A stretch of 64,000 nucleotides of DNA from Monosiga brevicollis MX1. Taxonomy: Eukaryota; Opisthokonta; Choanoflagellata; Craspedida; Salpingoecidae. Shown here piece by piece: positions 21,701 through 33,458 of this stretch. The translations under genes were made by a program, and so were the position numbers. The DNA lies in the NCBI RefSeq assembly GCF_000002865.3, contig NW_001865049.1, forward strand, positions 481,455 through 545,454, written 5' to 3'. Position 1 is the stretch's first letter. Each line of letters begins with the position of its first letter. A model generated the notes under the pieces. That model was not told the origin of the DNA and searched no databases. It worked only from the letters and a program-made list of their open reading frames with translations.

Positions 21701-22616
21701 ACGTGAGCATGGGTTGCGGCAAACCAAACACGATGGGCACCCCTAGACCAGATTTGTCTCAAGACCAGCTGGCTCAAAGGGAGTGGCACAGGAAGAGCAA
21801 CAACAGACGTACGTGGGTCTTCGCCATCGTCGTGTCGCACCAGAATGATGGCCGTGTACCATTGTTCGTCATGCCACATGGCAGCCACAATGTCGCCAAC
21901 CTGGCACTCATTGGCAGCTCGCTGTACGTGTGCGATTTTGTGCGCGAGTCAGAGAGCCCATTGGGCGACAATTTGGCCAAATGAACATGGCATGATTGAA
22001 GCGATGCAAGAAAAGAATGAGCCCAGGGCGCAGCAGGCGCACAACTCGAGTTTGGCCATCAGCAAGCTTGCGTACATTGGCGACGGCCCGGTCAGGGGAA
22101 GCAAAGGAAATCATGGGCCGCAGGCGTTCGCTATCAAAATCAATCCATTCATCAAAGCGTCTGCCAGCGCGATGCGCCAGCCACACGAGATGAGCTTTGG
22201 CTAGCCAGCCAAACGCCTGTGCAGCCGCACTGAGAAGGGCGATTCGGGGAGCCAGAGTCGAGTCCCTACTTGTTCCAACGCTCAAAGTGGATCAATGCTT
22301 GATGTTGTGCTGGATTAACATCTACGACGCGTGCGTGGTACCTGCTCGGGATAGAGGAGAGGAGCGAGGAGCAGAGGGGTCGATCAGCAGAAGCGTTGAT
22401 CAGACCAGCCACGTGAATGTTGCGCCAGACTTGAAGCAAGATCCTCCAGTGCAATATAAAGAACGGCTCGCATAACCCAGTCACTGACCAGGTGGCCAGA
22501 TAGTCTTGGGCATCCAGCCGGCTGCCAGGCTTGAATTTGATGCCATGGACCAAAGGGATGGTGCCACCGTGTTCAGGCGAGGTTTGGGCCGATGCCTTGC
22601 CCTCTGCGCCCGCCAT
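17863..22616 (-). CDS. PHF20: PHF20-like chromatin reader: tandem Tudor/MBT-like, C2H2 finger, PHD finger
   Basis: Starts at 22616 with MAGAEGKASAQTSPEHGG. Exons 22616-22489 and 22341-22270 and one from 22160 encode the first Tudor/MBT-like domain (GIKFKPGSRLDAQDYLATW, HFERWNKRFDEWIDFDSERL). About 21950-21800 starts the second (CQVGDIVAAMWHDEQWYTAI), followed by Ala/Pro/Ser-rich basic exons (about 21150-19740). A C2H2 finger is split across the exon ending near 20485 and a short exon near 20390-20347 (CSIDGCSKTY...HQKTAH). A PHD finger lies at about 19550-19270 (VRCMCGFTSES, FCERCGTWQHG, DEDRVPAAYTCYLC). A helical region (about 18960-18785) and an acidic Ser/Thr-rich tail finish at 17863. Order and motifs match human PHF20/PHF20L1, readers in the NSL/MOF acetyltransferase complex. 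Not every internal junction was resolved. Confidence 0.85.
18706..18768. repeat. (CA)n microsatellite in a PHF20-like intron
   Basis: An uninterrupted CA/TG dinucleotide run of about 62 bp in the intron before the last exon of the PHF20-like gene. Apparent Thr-His or Cys-Val frames across it are artefacts. Confidence 0.9.
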
Positions 22617-23134
22617 GTTGTTTGTGCTGCTTTAAACGCTGGCCTGCCTGAAAGCAGTCATACCCAAAGACTCCCCGGTCATAAAACACCACCCCCACAG
22701 GCTCATCTACCCCTACCACCTGCCACCTTTTTGCCCGCCAAGGCCTGACTCGCCCTGCGCGTGCCCTCTGACCGCCTCGAGGCCGTCGCGCGCCCGTCAC
22801 ACACAAACGTCGCAACAAAACCAGAAGAAGACAAAAAAAATGAAGAAGAAATGAACCTGCACGAACCTCCAGAATAGCAACATGAACACAAACTTGATTT
22901 ACACAACGAACCTTAGCATTCTCTACGCCATCGACAACTTTTCAGTAAACAGCGACAACAACCGTGTCCGTCTGTGGATAAGAGGTCTCTCTGACTTCTC
23001 TCTCTCTCTTTCTCTTCTCTCTGTAGTTGTGCTTTTCCTTTGTGTCTTTGCTCTTTATTTCTCTCTTTCTCTTCTCTCTCTCTCTCTCTCTCTCTGAGCT
23101 CCAAACGGACGTCAACATCGGAACAAGCGGCAGG
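22617..23134. promoter_or_regulatory. Divergent promoter region between PHF20-like and SCCPDH-like genes
   Basis: 518 bp between two divergent start codons. 23000-23098 is pyrimidine-rich (TCTCTCT runs) on the SCCPDH coding strand just before its start, which may be 5' UTR. No TATA motif was recognised. Confidence 0.4.
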
Positions 23135-25585
23135 ATGGCGGCGACAACGGCAGCGGCGGCGGCCGCACGCACCTATGACGTGATTGTCTATGGCGCGACT
23201 GGTTTTACTGGGTTTTTGGTGGCCGAATATTTGGCGGAGCGGTATGCGGGTCAGATCACCTGGGCCGTGGCGGGCCGGAACAAGACCAAGCTGGAGGTTG
23301 GAGACGCGTGACAGTCCGCCGAGTTTTGTGTGGACCGAGGCTCACGACGTGATTGCAACTGCTTAGGAGGTGCGCAGCAAGCTGGTGACGGCAAACCCTA
23401 GCAAGCGCGATCATTTGGCCCAGCTGCCGATTTTGGTGGCAGATAGCAGCGATGGTGCAGCCCTGCATGCCATCGCGCGCCAGACCCGCGTGCTACTCAG
23501 CACCGTCGGCCCGTTCTGGAAGTATGTCGCCGACATCAGCCAAGCTTCGCCTGGTCTTGCTCTGGTCACACGTGCCAGCCTGCGCAGAATCCTTTTGTGT
23601 GATTCCGGCCTTTATCTGTGTCCCACACCCCGTGCAGGTTTGGTTCTCAGGTTGTGGAGGCCTGCGCCACCGAAGGAACGGATTACGTGGACATCACTGG
23701 CGAGGTCAGCACACTGACATTCGGATGAGATCGGCACCGCGATCTTTTGAGGAGGGGCGCTAGCTTACATTGTGGCTTGATGGCCATTGTCTTGGCCACA
23801 TAGATTCCGTGGGTGGCCATCATGAAGCAACAATACCAGGAGGCCGCTGTCAAGTCGGGCGCCAAGATTGTCTCGCTATGGTATGGCGCGAGTGGGAGAG
23901 GGCATTGTAATGAGGCGGTCTGGTCTTGCTGCGCTCATGGCTTTGCCCACCGATCCAATCGTATTGCACCGCCACAGTGGCTTTGATTCGATTCCAAGTG
24001 ATCTGGGCACCATGCGCGCCGTCGAAGCATATCGAGCTGCGCATGCGGGTGCCAACCCCCAGCGAGTCGACACCTTTGTGACCAAGCTCAAGGGCGGCGT
24101 CTCCGGTGGTACGAATTGATTGCGCTGTGGCACATGGTCTTGGCCACCTCTCATGGGGTGGGGGGCAACCTTGTGGCGCGCCCGTCGCTTGCATCTGGCT
24201 ACAGGAACGGCACAGAGCTTCATCAACATGTTTGAGCGTAGCAGTGACGAGTTTGCACAGATGCGCAAGTTAGTTTCCAGCCGCCCGCTCCCATCCTGCA
24301 CGCTCCCGTTTTTGCTCACCACGACATGGCGCGTGAAGAAGAAAACTGGCCGTCAACTTACCCTCGGGCATTTCTGGGCCTTTCTGTTCTCTCTATCAGG
24401 GCGATTGGCAGTCCTTATGCCATGGTGGACCCCGAGGATCGACCCAAGCAACGGCAGCCAGATGTTGTGCGTCGATGATGTTTGTCTCTGGCACGGGCTG
24501 GCGAGCCAAAGGTTTTGCTCACATGTGGTGTTGTGTTGTGATGCCTTCTTTGGGGGTCAGGGCCTGCCCTTTTACTCGAAGGACATTGACGGATATGTGT
24601 GCCCCTTTGTCATGGCTACAGTCAATTCAAAGGTCGGTCGAGCGCAGCAGTAGAAGCACTGCGCATGGCATGCACCTTTTTCACCCATGTTGATGATTCG
24701 TGAGCCGGCTGCTCACGGTTGTCAATGGCCATTGCTGAACGCGGGAGGAGTAGGTGGTGCACTGGAGCAACGCACTGACGGGGTTCTCCTATGGTCGCGA
24801 GTTTCAGTACTGCGAACAAATGTCAATGCCTCCGACGTGGACTGGGTAAGGCTGATCGTGGCAGCAGTCAAACTACCCGGCGCAGATGGGCCTTGTGTGT
24901 GTGTAACAACACTTGACGGGACTTTCAACCCTTTACTATCCCAGTCTCTTTTCCGCGGGAGCTTTGACGTTTAGCCTGGCTGGTCTGGGCCTGGCAGCAT
25001 ACATGTCCCTGACTCGTCCACTTTTGAAGCGGGTGCGTTGTGGCACGTCATATCTCGTTCAAGGAAAGACTTGCTTGGGGCTCATGGCGGTGGTCTCGCA
25101 GCTGTTGCCCCAGTCTGGACAAGGCCCGTCCAAGGAAGAGCAAGAAAAAGGCAGCTTTACCTATATCATCAAGGCTCAGGTTGGTCTTTGGATCATGACT
25201 TTGCTCGCCTTGCTGTACCTCTGGCCCTGCTGTTGTTTCCGGCCCTGCTGTTGTTTCTAACCTTTTGGTCCGCCCTCTTCCGCTGTCTTATTTCCTATTC
25301 CTTGACCGCATTCTCCGTGCTCACCTCATCCAGGGAGAGGCTGGTGTGACGACGATCAAGGTGACGGGCAACAAGGACCCAGGCTATGGGATGACGGCCC
25401 GCATGGTGGCCGAGAGCGCCCTGTGTCTCGCACGGGATCGAGCTACTCTTCCCGACCGCGCGGGCTTCCTGACAACGGCGTCAGCCATGGGATCGCAACT
25501 CGTTCAGCGCCTCGAGGGAGCCGGGCTTGCTTTCACCGTCCTGGACTCCAGCCCTGCACAGGCCCCGCCCACGAGCCGCTTGTAG
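23135..25585 (+). CDS. SCCPDH: Saccharopine dehydrogenase-like oxidoreductase (SCCPDH)
   Basis: Member of the SCCPDH family, a Rossmann-fold putative oxidoreductase of unknown substrate found on lipid droplets and membranes in animals. Coding starts at 23135 (MAATTAAAAAARTYD). Early exons: 23135-23296, 23367-23521, 23638-23705, 23804-23880, 23978-24108, 24205-24268, 24400 onward. The last is 25334-25585. Landmarks: VIVYGATGFTGFLVAEYLA (nucleotide-binding loop GATGFTG), WAVAGRNKTKLE, LLSTVGPFWKFGSQVVEAC, TDYVDITGE, CGFDSIPSDLGT, VVHWSNALTGFSYGREF, a hydrophobic segment SAGALTFSLAGLGLAAY, QSGQGPSKEEQEKGSFTY and the C-terminal SALCLARDR...FTVLDSSPA. All match the order in animal SCCPDH. The exon between 24480 and 24640 is less certain. 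Confidence 0.88.
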
Positions 25586-26212
25586 TTGTGTGACGTGTTT
25601 TGTTGTGATCCTTGTTGTTTGCGTTGAATGTCAGAAAGTTGCTTTTGTCTGACATCTCAACCAAATTACAACCAAAATGCCGGTAAAAATCACGTTCTGC
25701 TGATTCACTTTACCTCACCCTTTCTTTCATTTCAAAGACAAAAGCCACAATGCAAGACACCGCTCGAGACCACAACAGCACAGCAACAGCAACAGCAAAA
25801 ATTCAAGAACCAACATCACAACATGAAAAAGGGGGAGAAGAGAGGGCATTGGAAACAACAATAGATGAGGGCATTTTTCCCTGTTCACTGGTGAGTTGGA
25901 CTCGCGCTCCCTCTTGCGCTCCCGACGCTCTTGTGCGTTTTGGAGTTGTGCCACTGGTCTCGCCGTCAGCGGCGCGGAGGTTCAGGCAGAAGGTCGTGGG
26001 GTTGGCTGATGGGTTTCTGAATCTGGGTCAAGCTGGAGGCGGTGGCTCGGCCCCGATGCCAATGCACTCGGTCCCATGTTCTCTGAACAAAGTGCCGCCA
26101 CTGACTGGAGCGCGCACAGCCAGCATCATCGGCTTTTGGCTCACCTCTTGCTGATGGTGCGCGACGTTCTCGCAGCTTTCTGTGCTACGACCTCTTTTGT
26201 ACCATCAGCACC
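25586..26212. other. Intergenic between SCCPDH and CAP
   Basis: 627 bp; SCCPDH 3' UTR and CAP promoter. It contains a CAACAG/ACAGCA-rich stretch at about 25772-25800. No coding segment or RNA gene was recognised. Confidence 0.4.
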
Positions 26213-28122
26213 ATGTCCTCCGACCTTGCTTCCCTCGTTGCCCGCCTCGAAAAGGTAACCACCATATCGTCTGCATCTCGCTTGAGTGCCCGTCCCGTCT
26301 TTCCTCTCATCGCTCCTGCTGTTTCGCGACGCGGCTCGGCGCACCTTGGTCTTCTCTCGTTAGGTGGCCGATCGTCTCGAACAGTCGGGCGGTGCCTCGG
26401 CCGCCAAGTCGGCGTCGGCACCAGCTGCTTCTGCTGGCAATGCCGGCGGAGACAGTGGCACGCCTTCGCTCGATGCCTTTGATGAGGTCAGTTCATCGCT
26501 CGACCTGACATGGATCCGCCTCTCAGCCTCACGTGCTGAACAGATTTGCACTCGCACATGCCCCGCAAACACCGCGGCTGGTGTGATACTCAGCCTCGAC
26601 CTCCCATGCCGGGCCCCTGTTAGATTGTGAATGGCTCTGTGGCCAGCTTTGTCGCCCAGGGCAAGGCCATCGGCGGTGATGTGGCTACCATTGTACGTGC
26701 GCAATGTTCCCTGCGAGCTGAGCTCGCTTTTGTCTTCACCTCTTCATGTGTTGCTATGCTCTTGCATGGCTTTGAGGGTTTTTGTGTGTGTTTGTGTTCC
26801 TGGTTGAGTGTGGTCTTGCTCTTTGGGTTTGATTCTTCGCTGGGTTGAGGGCTTGGAGAGACGGTATCACGGATCGCTGCGCTCACCCCCAATGGCCTCG
26901 CCGCCTGCCTTGCCTTACTGGTGTATCTCCGCAGGTGGACAAGGTTGAGCAGGCTTTTGCGGCTCAGCGCGCCTTTTTGGAGGTCGCGACCAAGGCCAAG
27001 CAGCCCGATCAAGTGCAGCTGGGCTCGCTCCTCAAGCCCACCTCGGGTGTCATCACGGACATTGTTCAGTTTCGTGAGGGCAACCGCCGTAGCCCACAGT
27101 TTGACCATCTGTCCGCCGTCAGTGAGGGCATTCCTGCTCTCGGCTGGGTCACGATTGCCCCCAAGCCTGCACCCTACGTGAAGGAGATGTCCGATGCCGC
27201 CAACTTTTACGTGATTCGCGTCCTCAAGAACTTCAAGGACTCAGATCCCAAGCAAGCCGAATGGGCCAAGACCTGGTTGGCTGCCCTCGGCGAGCTCCAG
27301 CAATTTGTCAAGCAGTATCATACCACCGGGCTCGTCTGGAACCCCAATGGTGTGGACGCCTCGAGTGTGCAAGGTGCCGCGGCCCCCGCTAAGCCTACTC
27401 AGGCAGCGGCGGCGCCTGCCCCGAGCAAGCCTGCCCCCGCGGCGGCGCCCGGAAGCGATGCCCGCGGTGGCCTCTTTGCAGAGCTGTCCAAGGGTGGCGC
27501 CATTACCTCTGGCCTGAAGAAGGTCGAGAAATCCCAAATGACCCATAAGAACCCGGCCCTGCGCGCATCCTCAGTCGTCACGGAGACGGAGAAGAAGCCT
27601 GCAGCTGCCCCTGCCAAGAAGTATGGCGCAGCCGCTGCGGCTCCCAAGGAGCCCGTTTTTGAGCTGGCCGGTAAGAAGTGGGTCATTGAGCACCAGCGCG
27701 GCAACCACAACCTGGTCATTGACGACTGCAACAACAAGCAAACAGCCTACATCTACAAGTGCGAGGATTGCACCATCCAGATCAAGGGCAAGATCAACTC
27801 GATCTCAGTTGACGGTTGCAAGAAGATTGGTATCGTCTTTGACACGGTTGTGGCCGCGTTCGAGGTGGTCAACACCCAGCGCGTGCAGATCCAGGTCACG
27901 GGCAAGGTGGCCACCATCAGCATTGACAAGACTGATGGCGCACAGGTCTACCTCAGCAAGGATTCGCTTGACGCCCAGATTGTGACGGCCAAGTCGTCTG
28001 AGCTCAACGTTTCCGTTCCCAAGGATGACGGTGATTTTGTCGAGTTTCCTCTTCCCGAGCAGTACAAGAGCGTGTACGATGGCTCCAAGTTTGTCACCGA
28101 GGCAACTGACATTGCCGGTTAA
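26213..28122 (+). CDS. CAP1: Adenylyl cyclase-associated protein (CAP/Srv2)
   Basis: Actin-monomer recycling factor that works with cofilin. Four exons close in phase: 26213-26254, 26364-26486, 26624-26692, 26935-28122, giving 473 residues, normal for the family. The N-terminus MSSDLASLVARLEK has the RLE-type oligomerisation helix. Residues about 60-240 form the helical folded domain (PTSGVITDIVQFREGNRRSP, FYVIRVLKNFKD). An Ala/Pro-rich linker follows. A WH2-like segment is seen in ITSGLKKVEKSQMTHKNP, and then the C-terminal beta-helix domain (KKWVIEHQRGNHNLVIDD, KINSISVDGCKKIGIVFD, VPKDDGDFVEFPLPEQYK). The first three exons are very short and the last is long, so most of the protein is in one exon. 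Confidence 0.96.
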
Positions 28123-28684
28123 AACTAGTGCCACCAGCGTTGATGCCTCAGCCCGTGTGTGTCTGTGTATCTGACTGTTTGTGTGCCAGAGCGTGTACAT
28201 GTGTTCTCTTTTTCTACTCATCAACCCGCCCTTTACACCGAGGCCCGCGTCAAAGTGATTGTCTCTGGGTTGGTGGCTCTGTTGCTTTCATTTTCTTTGT
28301 TCCTCTCCTCTTTTCCAAGCATTCCTTTTTTTGGCAAGCAAAAGATGAAACCCTATCTAAAAGTGTTAAGCACTCACGGGCCACAAATTCGCGAGGAAGG
28401 GAATGCCCGAGCAGAACCAAAACCGGTCGGTGCACCGGTTTTGGTTGTTCCCTGCAAACTGGTTCAAAAATGGATTTCGTTTGCATAACTCAGTCTTAGT
28501 CTTAAACTTTGTTGGGTTGACAAACACGTTTGTTTATGTTGGTACGATTTGTCAGCATGCTGAAAACCGGTGCGGACGAACCGTCCAACCATGCATGACA
28601 TGGACTTGAAAGGCTCGTGGGTGCATTTTGCGGGTGCCAGCCCTGGGCACCTCCATCCTTTTTTTGCCTTACCCGACTTCAACC
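28123..28684. other. Intergenic between CAP and the histidine phosphatase gene
   Basis: 562 bp. A short imperfect palindrome around AACCGGTCGGTGCACCGGTT lies at about 28421-28441. Otherwise no feature; it must hold the CAP 3' UTR and the next promoter. Confidence 0.4.
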
Positions 28685-29368
28685 ATGGCCACGACCAGGC
28701 TGCTGATCGTGCGGCATGCGGAGCGGCTGGACGAGAGCCGTGACCATCAAGCCATCCAGGCATTCATGGTGCGTCACCGGCATACGGATCGCTTGTACGA
28801 TTGCCCCATCACAGCATCGGGGCGGCAGCAAGCCCGAAGCGCGGCAAGCCACGTAGCGTCAGCAGTGCATACACATGCACACATGCCCCTGCCCAAGGAT
28901 GAGGCCGACCGCGTAATCATTTATTGCAGCCTGCTTCAGCGCTGCGTGCAGACTGCCGACGAGCTGGCCCAAGGACTGCCTTTTGCGACCGTCCTCCAGC
29001 CCGTGGCTGGACTGGCTAGCTGTGCTGCCGCCGTCAACGACGTTGGCTGCGCAAACTTTAACTTTCTGACTGATCCTGAACTATCAGCACTCTGCGCCAC
29101 ACCCGTGCTTCCAGCTTTGCGCAATGCCGACGCGTTCGAAGAGGCCTTGGATGTCCTGCACGCCCGGCATCCGGACCACTTGATTATAACCGTGTCCCAC
29201 CGCGAGGGCATCCGCGAACTCAAACTGCTTAACCATCATCTGAGCCATGCGGCTAAGCGTCGCACCCCCCGCTATTGTGCTGTGGCTCAGTTTAGCCACA
29301 GCCCCGATGCCACTTGCCACTGGACGTTTATCCAACAAGAGGAGCTTGACGGCACCGTGATTCGGTGA
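28685..29368 (+). CDS. Histidine phosphatase superfamily protein (UBASH3/TFC7-like)
   Basis: Single-exon gene, 227 residues. The phosphoglycerate-mutase-like fold is shown by the N-terminal RHG-type motif LLIVRHAERLDE, then DCPITASGRQQA, the CSLLQRCVQTADEL block and the second catalytic His in IITVSHREGIREL. PITxxGRxQA plus CSxxxRCVQTA is typical of the branch that contains UBASH3 C-termini and fungal Tfc7. Catalytic residues appear intact, so a phosphatase is likely; the substrate is unknown. The start at 28685 (AACCATGG context) is preferred over an upstream in-frame Met at 28628 because homology begins directly after it. It is unusual here for lacking introns. Confidence 0.82.
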   Translation: MATTRLLIVRHAERLDESRDHQAIQAFMVRHRHTDRLYDCPITASGRQQARSAASHVASAVHTHAHMPLPKDEADRVIIYCSLLQRCVQTADELAQGLPFATVLQPVAGLASCAAAVNDVGCANFNFLTDPELSALCATPVLPALRNADAFEEALDVLHARHPDHLIITVSHREGIRELKLLNHHLSHAAKRRTPRYCAVAQFSHSPDATCHWTFIQQEELDGTVIR

Positions 29369-29803
29369 CACCTCGGGCCTGGACCGGACGAGCCATCACC
29401 TGTCACAAATGGCGGTGGGTGCAGCATACATAAGTCAAGCCTTGCTTGGATGAAAATTCCTCCCTCCTTTCGCGGTCTGTTTGTCTGTGTGCGATGCTTG
29501 TAACAAGCCGTGTAAAAGCAAAGTACATGTATGACGTGTTTTTTGTGAGCAAAACGAGTGTTTCATGGCATTCATGCCTCAAGTCGGCACGAGTTGCGAC
29601 TGGGAGCAGAAAAGGTTGATCAAAGCTCCAGCATGTGAAATGTACTTGCACTCAAGCAACCAATTTGACATCATGAGCTTGCATGGTCTTCTCTCATTCA
29701 ACTCGACAGTAATAGCTGGCCGGCTGTGCTATGGCGCTGTATTGATGGGAAGCGCAGGTTTGTTGTGCGTGGCGCAGTTCAAATGTCGCTGAACGCATGC
29801 TAC
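29369..29803. other. Convergent intergenic region, no feature recognised
   Basis: 435 bp between the convergent histidine phosphatase and NUDC stop codons. Only 3' UTR sequence is expected here, and I see no repeat or RNA gene. Confidence 0.4.
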
Positions 29804-31872
29804 TCATGCCATCTTGACATTGGAAAAGTCCATCTCGGGGTGGGCCTTTTTGAACCTACACAAACAACAAAATGCACAAAGACGTCCCGAACGAAAAAGG
29901 CAGAGACGTGAAAATTTGTACGGGTGCGAGCTCAGCGCAGTCAGACAATCCCAGAAGCGACCACCCGGCCTGGCGATAACGGTGGCCAACGCCGCGGTGC
30001 AAGCGCTGGATGCCTTACTTTTCCAACATATCCAGCTTCTTCTGCTCATCCGACGTTGGTTTGCCCATTTGCTTCTGTTGTTGATCAAACATCATCTTTT
30101 CCACCATCCCCCGGGTTTCATCGTCCAAATCCGAGAGCTTGGAGTTTTCCGGCTTGACTTTCTTCGTATTGATCTCCGGCTCGCCCTTGATGACAGAGGG
30201 CCACCAGGTCATGCCCTCAACCTTCTCCAGATGAATGTTGAGAGTGTTGTTGTCAAGTGTCCAAGTGGACTCCATGTCGTCCACCTTGATCTGCCAGTCA
30301 GGTTTGCAGTGAGCGGAGCGTCAGCGAATGGGGATCAACAGTGTTGTGGCGTCTTTGATGAAGCGAACCGCGTGCATCACCTACCGGAGCATAGAGCTCG
30401 CCACCAAGAAGGCTAGGTGCGTTTTTCAAACCTGCCTTGAGGCTCTGAATCAACATCAAATGTGCGGGCAACACATGTGTGAGATGAGCGGGCAAAATAT
30501 GTATCTGTACCCATGTGCGCACAGCATGTGCCTGCAGGCAACAAATGCCGTGGGATCCAACGTACGGTTTTTGTCAAGTCGACGGCACAATCCTTGCCAC
30601 GGGCCTTGAAGCTCACGTTGAGCGGAATGCGAACCTGCCCAGTTCAACAACAGGAGCAGAGATTGTATGATCATACCCGGATAAAAGTGAGGGGCATACC
30701 AGCTGAAACCGCTACTTTGTCCAAACATGGAGTGAAGGCGGTCACCAAGGGCACGAGCATCACTCAAAGCCAACTGCATAGGAGAGCACCCACATCCACA
30801 TCCGTAAGGCTTTGTGTCCAGGAATATGTGGGCATGTTGGCACCGTTACCACTGTTGGGCTTGAGCTTGTCCTTGCCCGCTTCATCATCCTAAACAATGC
30901 GTGGGCCGGACAAGGAATGTGAGCGACCAGCACGGTTGATTTGGCACCAAGAGCTGGCTTCTCTCAACAAATAGAGGTGCAACCACCGAACCTCATCGCC
31001 AGAGTCCATGCCTGAGAGCTCCTCCACGGCTGGGGCAGCCGAGGCATTGGCTGCCGGCTTTTTGGGGGCGGGGGCCGATGCTGTCGATTTGACTGACGCG
31101 CCACTCGTGCCCGACTTTGTGGGATGTTGCCAGATTGACGGTGAGTCTGGCCGCATTGACCTCTGCCAACAATGGTAAAACTCATACCTTCTTCTTAGCA
31201 GCCGCAGCTTCGATGCGGGCAGCCTCTTCATCAGTCACTTCTTCGATGCGTGGCCTGCCGTACCAAGCAAAGGCAAGGAAGAAAAGTGCGCGACACATTG
31301 GCCAGAGATGAGAGGCACCCACACCCCCCCACATGACATGAATGGCATTGGAAAAGTCTCAAAAGAAACGCACTTGGAGGACACATCCTCTACTGGTTCG
31401 GGCTGAGGCTCAGGCTCGCCCGTCTCCTCGGCACGGCGACGCTGGGCAGCCTTCAAATGCTGCTCAAATTTGCCCATCACAGCCTATGCATGGCGAAGCA
31501 ACATCGTTGAGTTGAGCATTTGAGTGAGACATGACGACCTCATGCATTGGCTGTGGCAAAGCTAGCATAACAGACCTTGCGGGCATCGGCAGCCGCAGCA
31601 CCCGTAAAAAAGTCGGTTTTTCGACCCAGAAATGAGAAGAAGACCTCAAGCAGCTGTAGACGGCGGCAGCAACCACAAAGTCCACAGATGAATGAGCCAT
31701 TAGGCCAGCAGAGCGAGTGGTGACCCAACGAAGGAGCAGGTGTATTCAAGAGGAAGCTCTGCATTTCAAGAATACATCGATGCCTTGCGCAGAGCCAGAT
31801 TCCACATACGTCATCAATGCCATCGCACTGCGAGGCAATGCTCAGCAGCACGCCGTCGAATCGATCCGTCAT
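29804..31872 (-). CDS. NUDC: Nuclear distribution protein NUDC
   Basis: Hsp90 co-chaperone with a CS domain that stabilises LIS1/dynein. Ten exons close in phase: 31872-31810, 31653-31576, 31483-31374, 31254-31188, 31114-30992, 30889-30794, 30634-30566, 30444-30385, 30290-30019, 29855-29804, giving 329 residues (human 331). The N-terminus is [32 protein letters not shown] charged helical linker follows, with [18 protein letters not shown]. The CS domain runs from [20 protein letters not shown] through [15 protein letters not shown] and [20 protein letters not shown] to the hallmark [20 protein letters not shown]. It ends [13 protein letters not shown]. Near full-length collinearity with animal NUDC makes the call firm. 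Confidence 0.96.
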
Positions 31873-32474
31873 GATGGCTCGTCTGTGACCTCGTTCGCAC
31901 CACGCAGATGAGATGTTCGAGAAGCACAAAAAAAAAAATGGCGAAGCAAGCACTGGAACAAATCACACGTTGTTGTCTCTTTTTTTTCTGACTTTTTTCC
32001 TTTGAGAGCTTTTTGTTCTGACTCGGTTCTGACTCCTCTGCTCTCTGCTCTCGACTCTCTGCTCTCTACCCTTGACTCTCGACTCTCGACTCTCGACTCT
32101 CGACTCTCTCTGCTCTCTTGAAGAGTTTCTTGCAATAATTTGCTCTACTGCTTGACAGCGCGCAAGCCCTGTGCCTCATCGACAGTCTTGGTAGTCCTGT
32201 GCCCCGTTGACAAACTTCACTGCAAAGGGTATCTGCCCTGGCACCATAGCTTGCAGTTTGCGACCATTGCAAACATACCAGTCGACCAGTCGATTGACCT
32301 CCAACTGGATGAACCATCGAGTTATGGTAACGCCGATGAAAAGGAACACGCTTCATTCAATGCACAACCCCACGCCGCCCAAACACATTGCATTTGAAGG
32401 GGCCCATGCTGTTACAGGCCAAATGTCTTGGAAGGGCGGCGTGGGGGTCCCATGGCCTGATGCCCGAGTGCTGC
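31873..32474. repeat. Intergenic between NUDC and MsrB, with GAGTC-type tandem
   Basis: 602 bp. 32025-32115 is a tandem of TCGACTC/GCTCTC units (GAGTCGA on the other strand), with a T-rich stretch at 31978-32000 next to it. It lies upstream of NUDC, so may overlap its promoter. No coding segment was recognised; Glu/Ser/Arg-rich frames across the repeat are artefacts. Confidence 0.6.
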
Positions 32475-33458
32475 TTATACCACCTTGGCTTCGGTCAGCC
32501 CGGGATCAGGCTCACCCTCAACATAGCGTACGGATACGCTGTTGACGCAGTGCCGTTCGTTGGTCTCCGTAAACCGTTCACCCTCAAACACGTGGCCCAA
32601 GTGGCCATCACACGCCGCACAGACAATTTCCACTCGCCGCATACCTAAATATCAGGTGAGATGAGCGAACAGGTCATGGGGGGAAACAGACTACAAAATC
32701 GCCCGGCCACAATCGATGCGCGCAGGCAGGTAGAGCATGGACGCGTGATGAATGCACATACCGAAGGAGTTGTCAACGTGCGTTTTCACGGCGCCTGCAT
32801 AGCACTTGTCAAAGGCCGGCCACCCACAGCCACTGATTGGAACGCGACAACAACCCATGCGTGAGGCACACACCTCTGCCTATAGTTACGCCCTCACTGT
32901 CGCCCATCAAAAGACCAACCTCGCAAACTTGGCTGCCGCCGAATAAAGGGGCGTCTGACAGCCCCGACAGACAAAATATCCCTTTTTGGGGTAAAACTTG
33001 TCGTATTCACCTAGTCCACAAAAAGCGTCGGATGCCTTCAGATAGCCCCAACACACGGCGTCTCACCGGGATACTCAGTTTACCAGCGGCGAAAAAAAGG
33101 CATCGTTCGACACACCGTTGGTTGGTTCAGTACCCTTGTTTCGCAGCACACGATACTCCTCCTTGGACAGCTACGCCCATGCCCATCGAGCCCGTGGAAT
33201 AAGACGCTGCTCTTTCAAGTGTGCCGAGGAGTGATGAGATGGATCTGACCAGCCAGGACTCACCTGGCTTCGCCACTCTTGGTCCGACTTTTCAACGCGC
33301 GGCACGCCAGATGCCATGGTGCGGGTGATGGCAAAAAAAGGAGGAGGTCTGCTGAGCACAGGTGTTGCTGAGGTCGACTCGCGCACAGCCAGTCGAGCGA
33401 GGATTCGCGTTGAGTGTTGCCAACAACGTGCCAACATCCTACAACACAGCGTCATCAC
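32475..33458 (-). CDS. MSRB: Peptide-methionine (R)-S-oxide reductase MsrB, probable mitochondrial leader
   Basis: Reduces methionine-R-sulfoxide. Exon 1 (33458-33264) ends [16 protein letters not shown]. Exon 2 (33170-33084) is [18 protein letters not shown]. Exon 3 (about 32985-32930) has [18 protein letters not shown] with the first zinc CxxC. The next has [10 protein letters not shown]...VDNSFGM. The last has [16 protein letters not shown] with the second CxxC, then [14 protein letters not shown] with the catalytic Cys, ending at 32475. The E1 extension [20 protein letters not shown] is Arg-rich, lacks acidic residues until its end and looks like a mitochondrial presequence; a cytosolic form could start at the internal MASGVP (33317). 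The acceptor of exon 3 is a weak CAAG, and the downstream junctions were not fully phased. Confidence 0.88.

Noticed and set aside
32025-32115. CRISPR-like or spaced repeat array
   Set aside because: It is a simple TCGACTC/GCTCTC tandem without unique spacers, in a eukaryotic genome.
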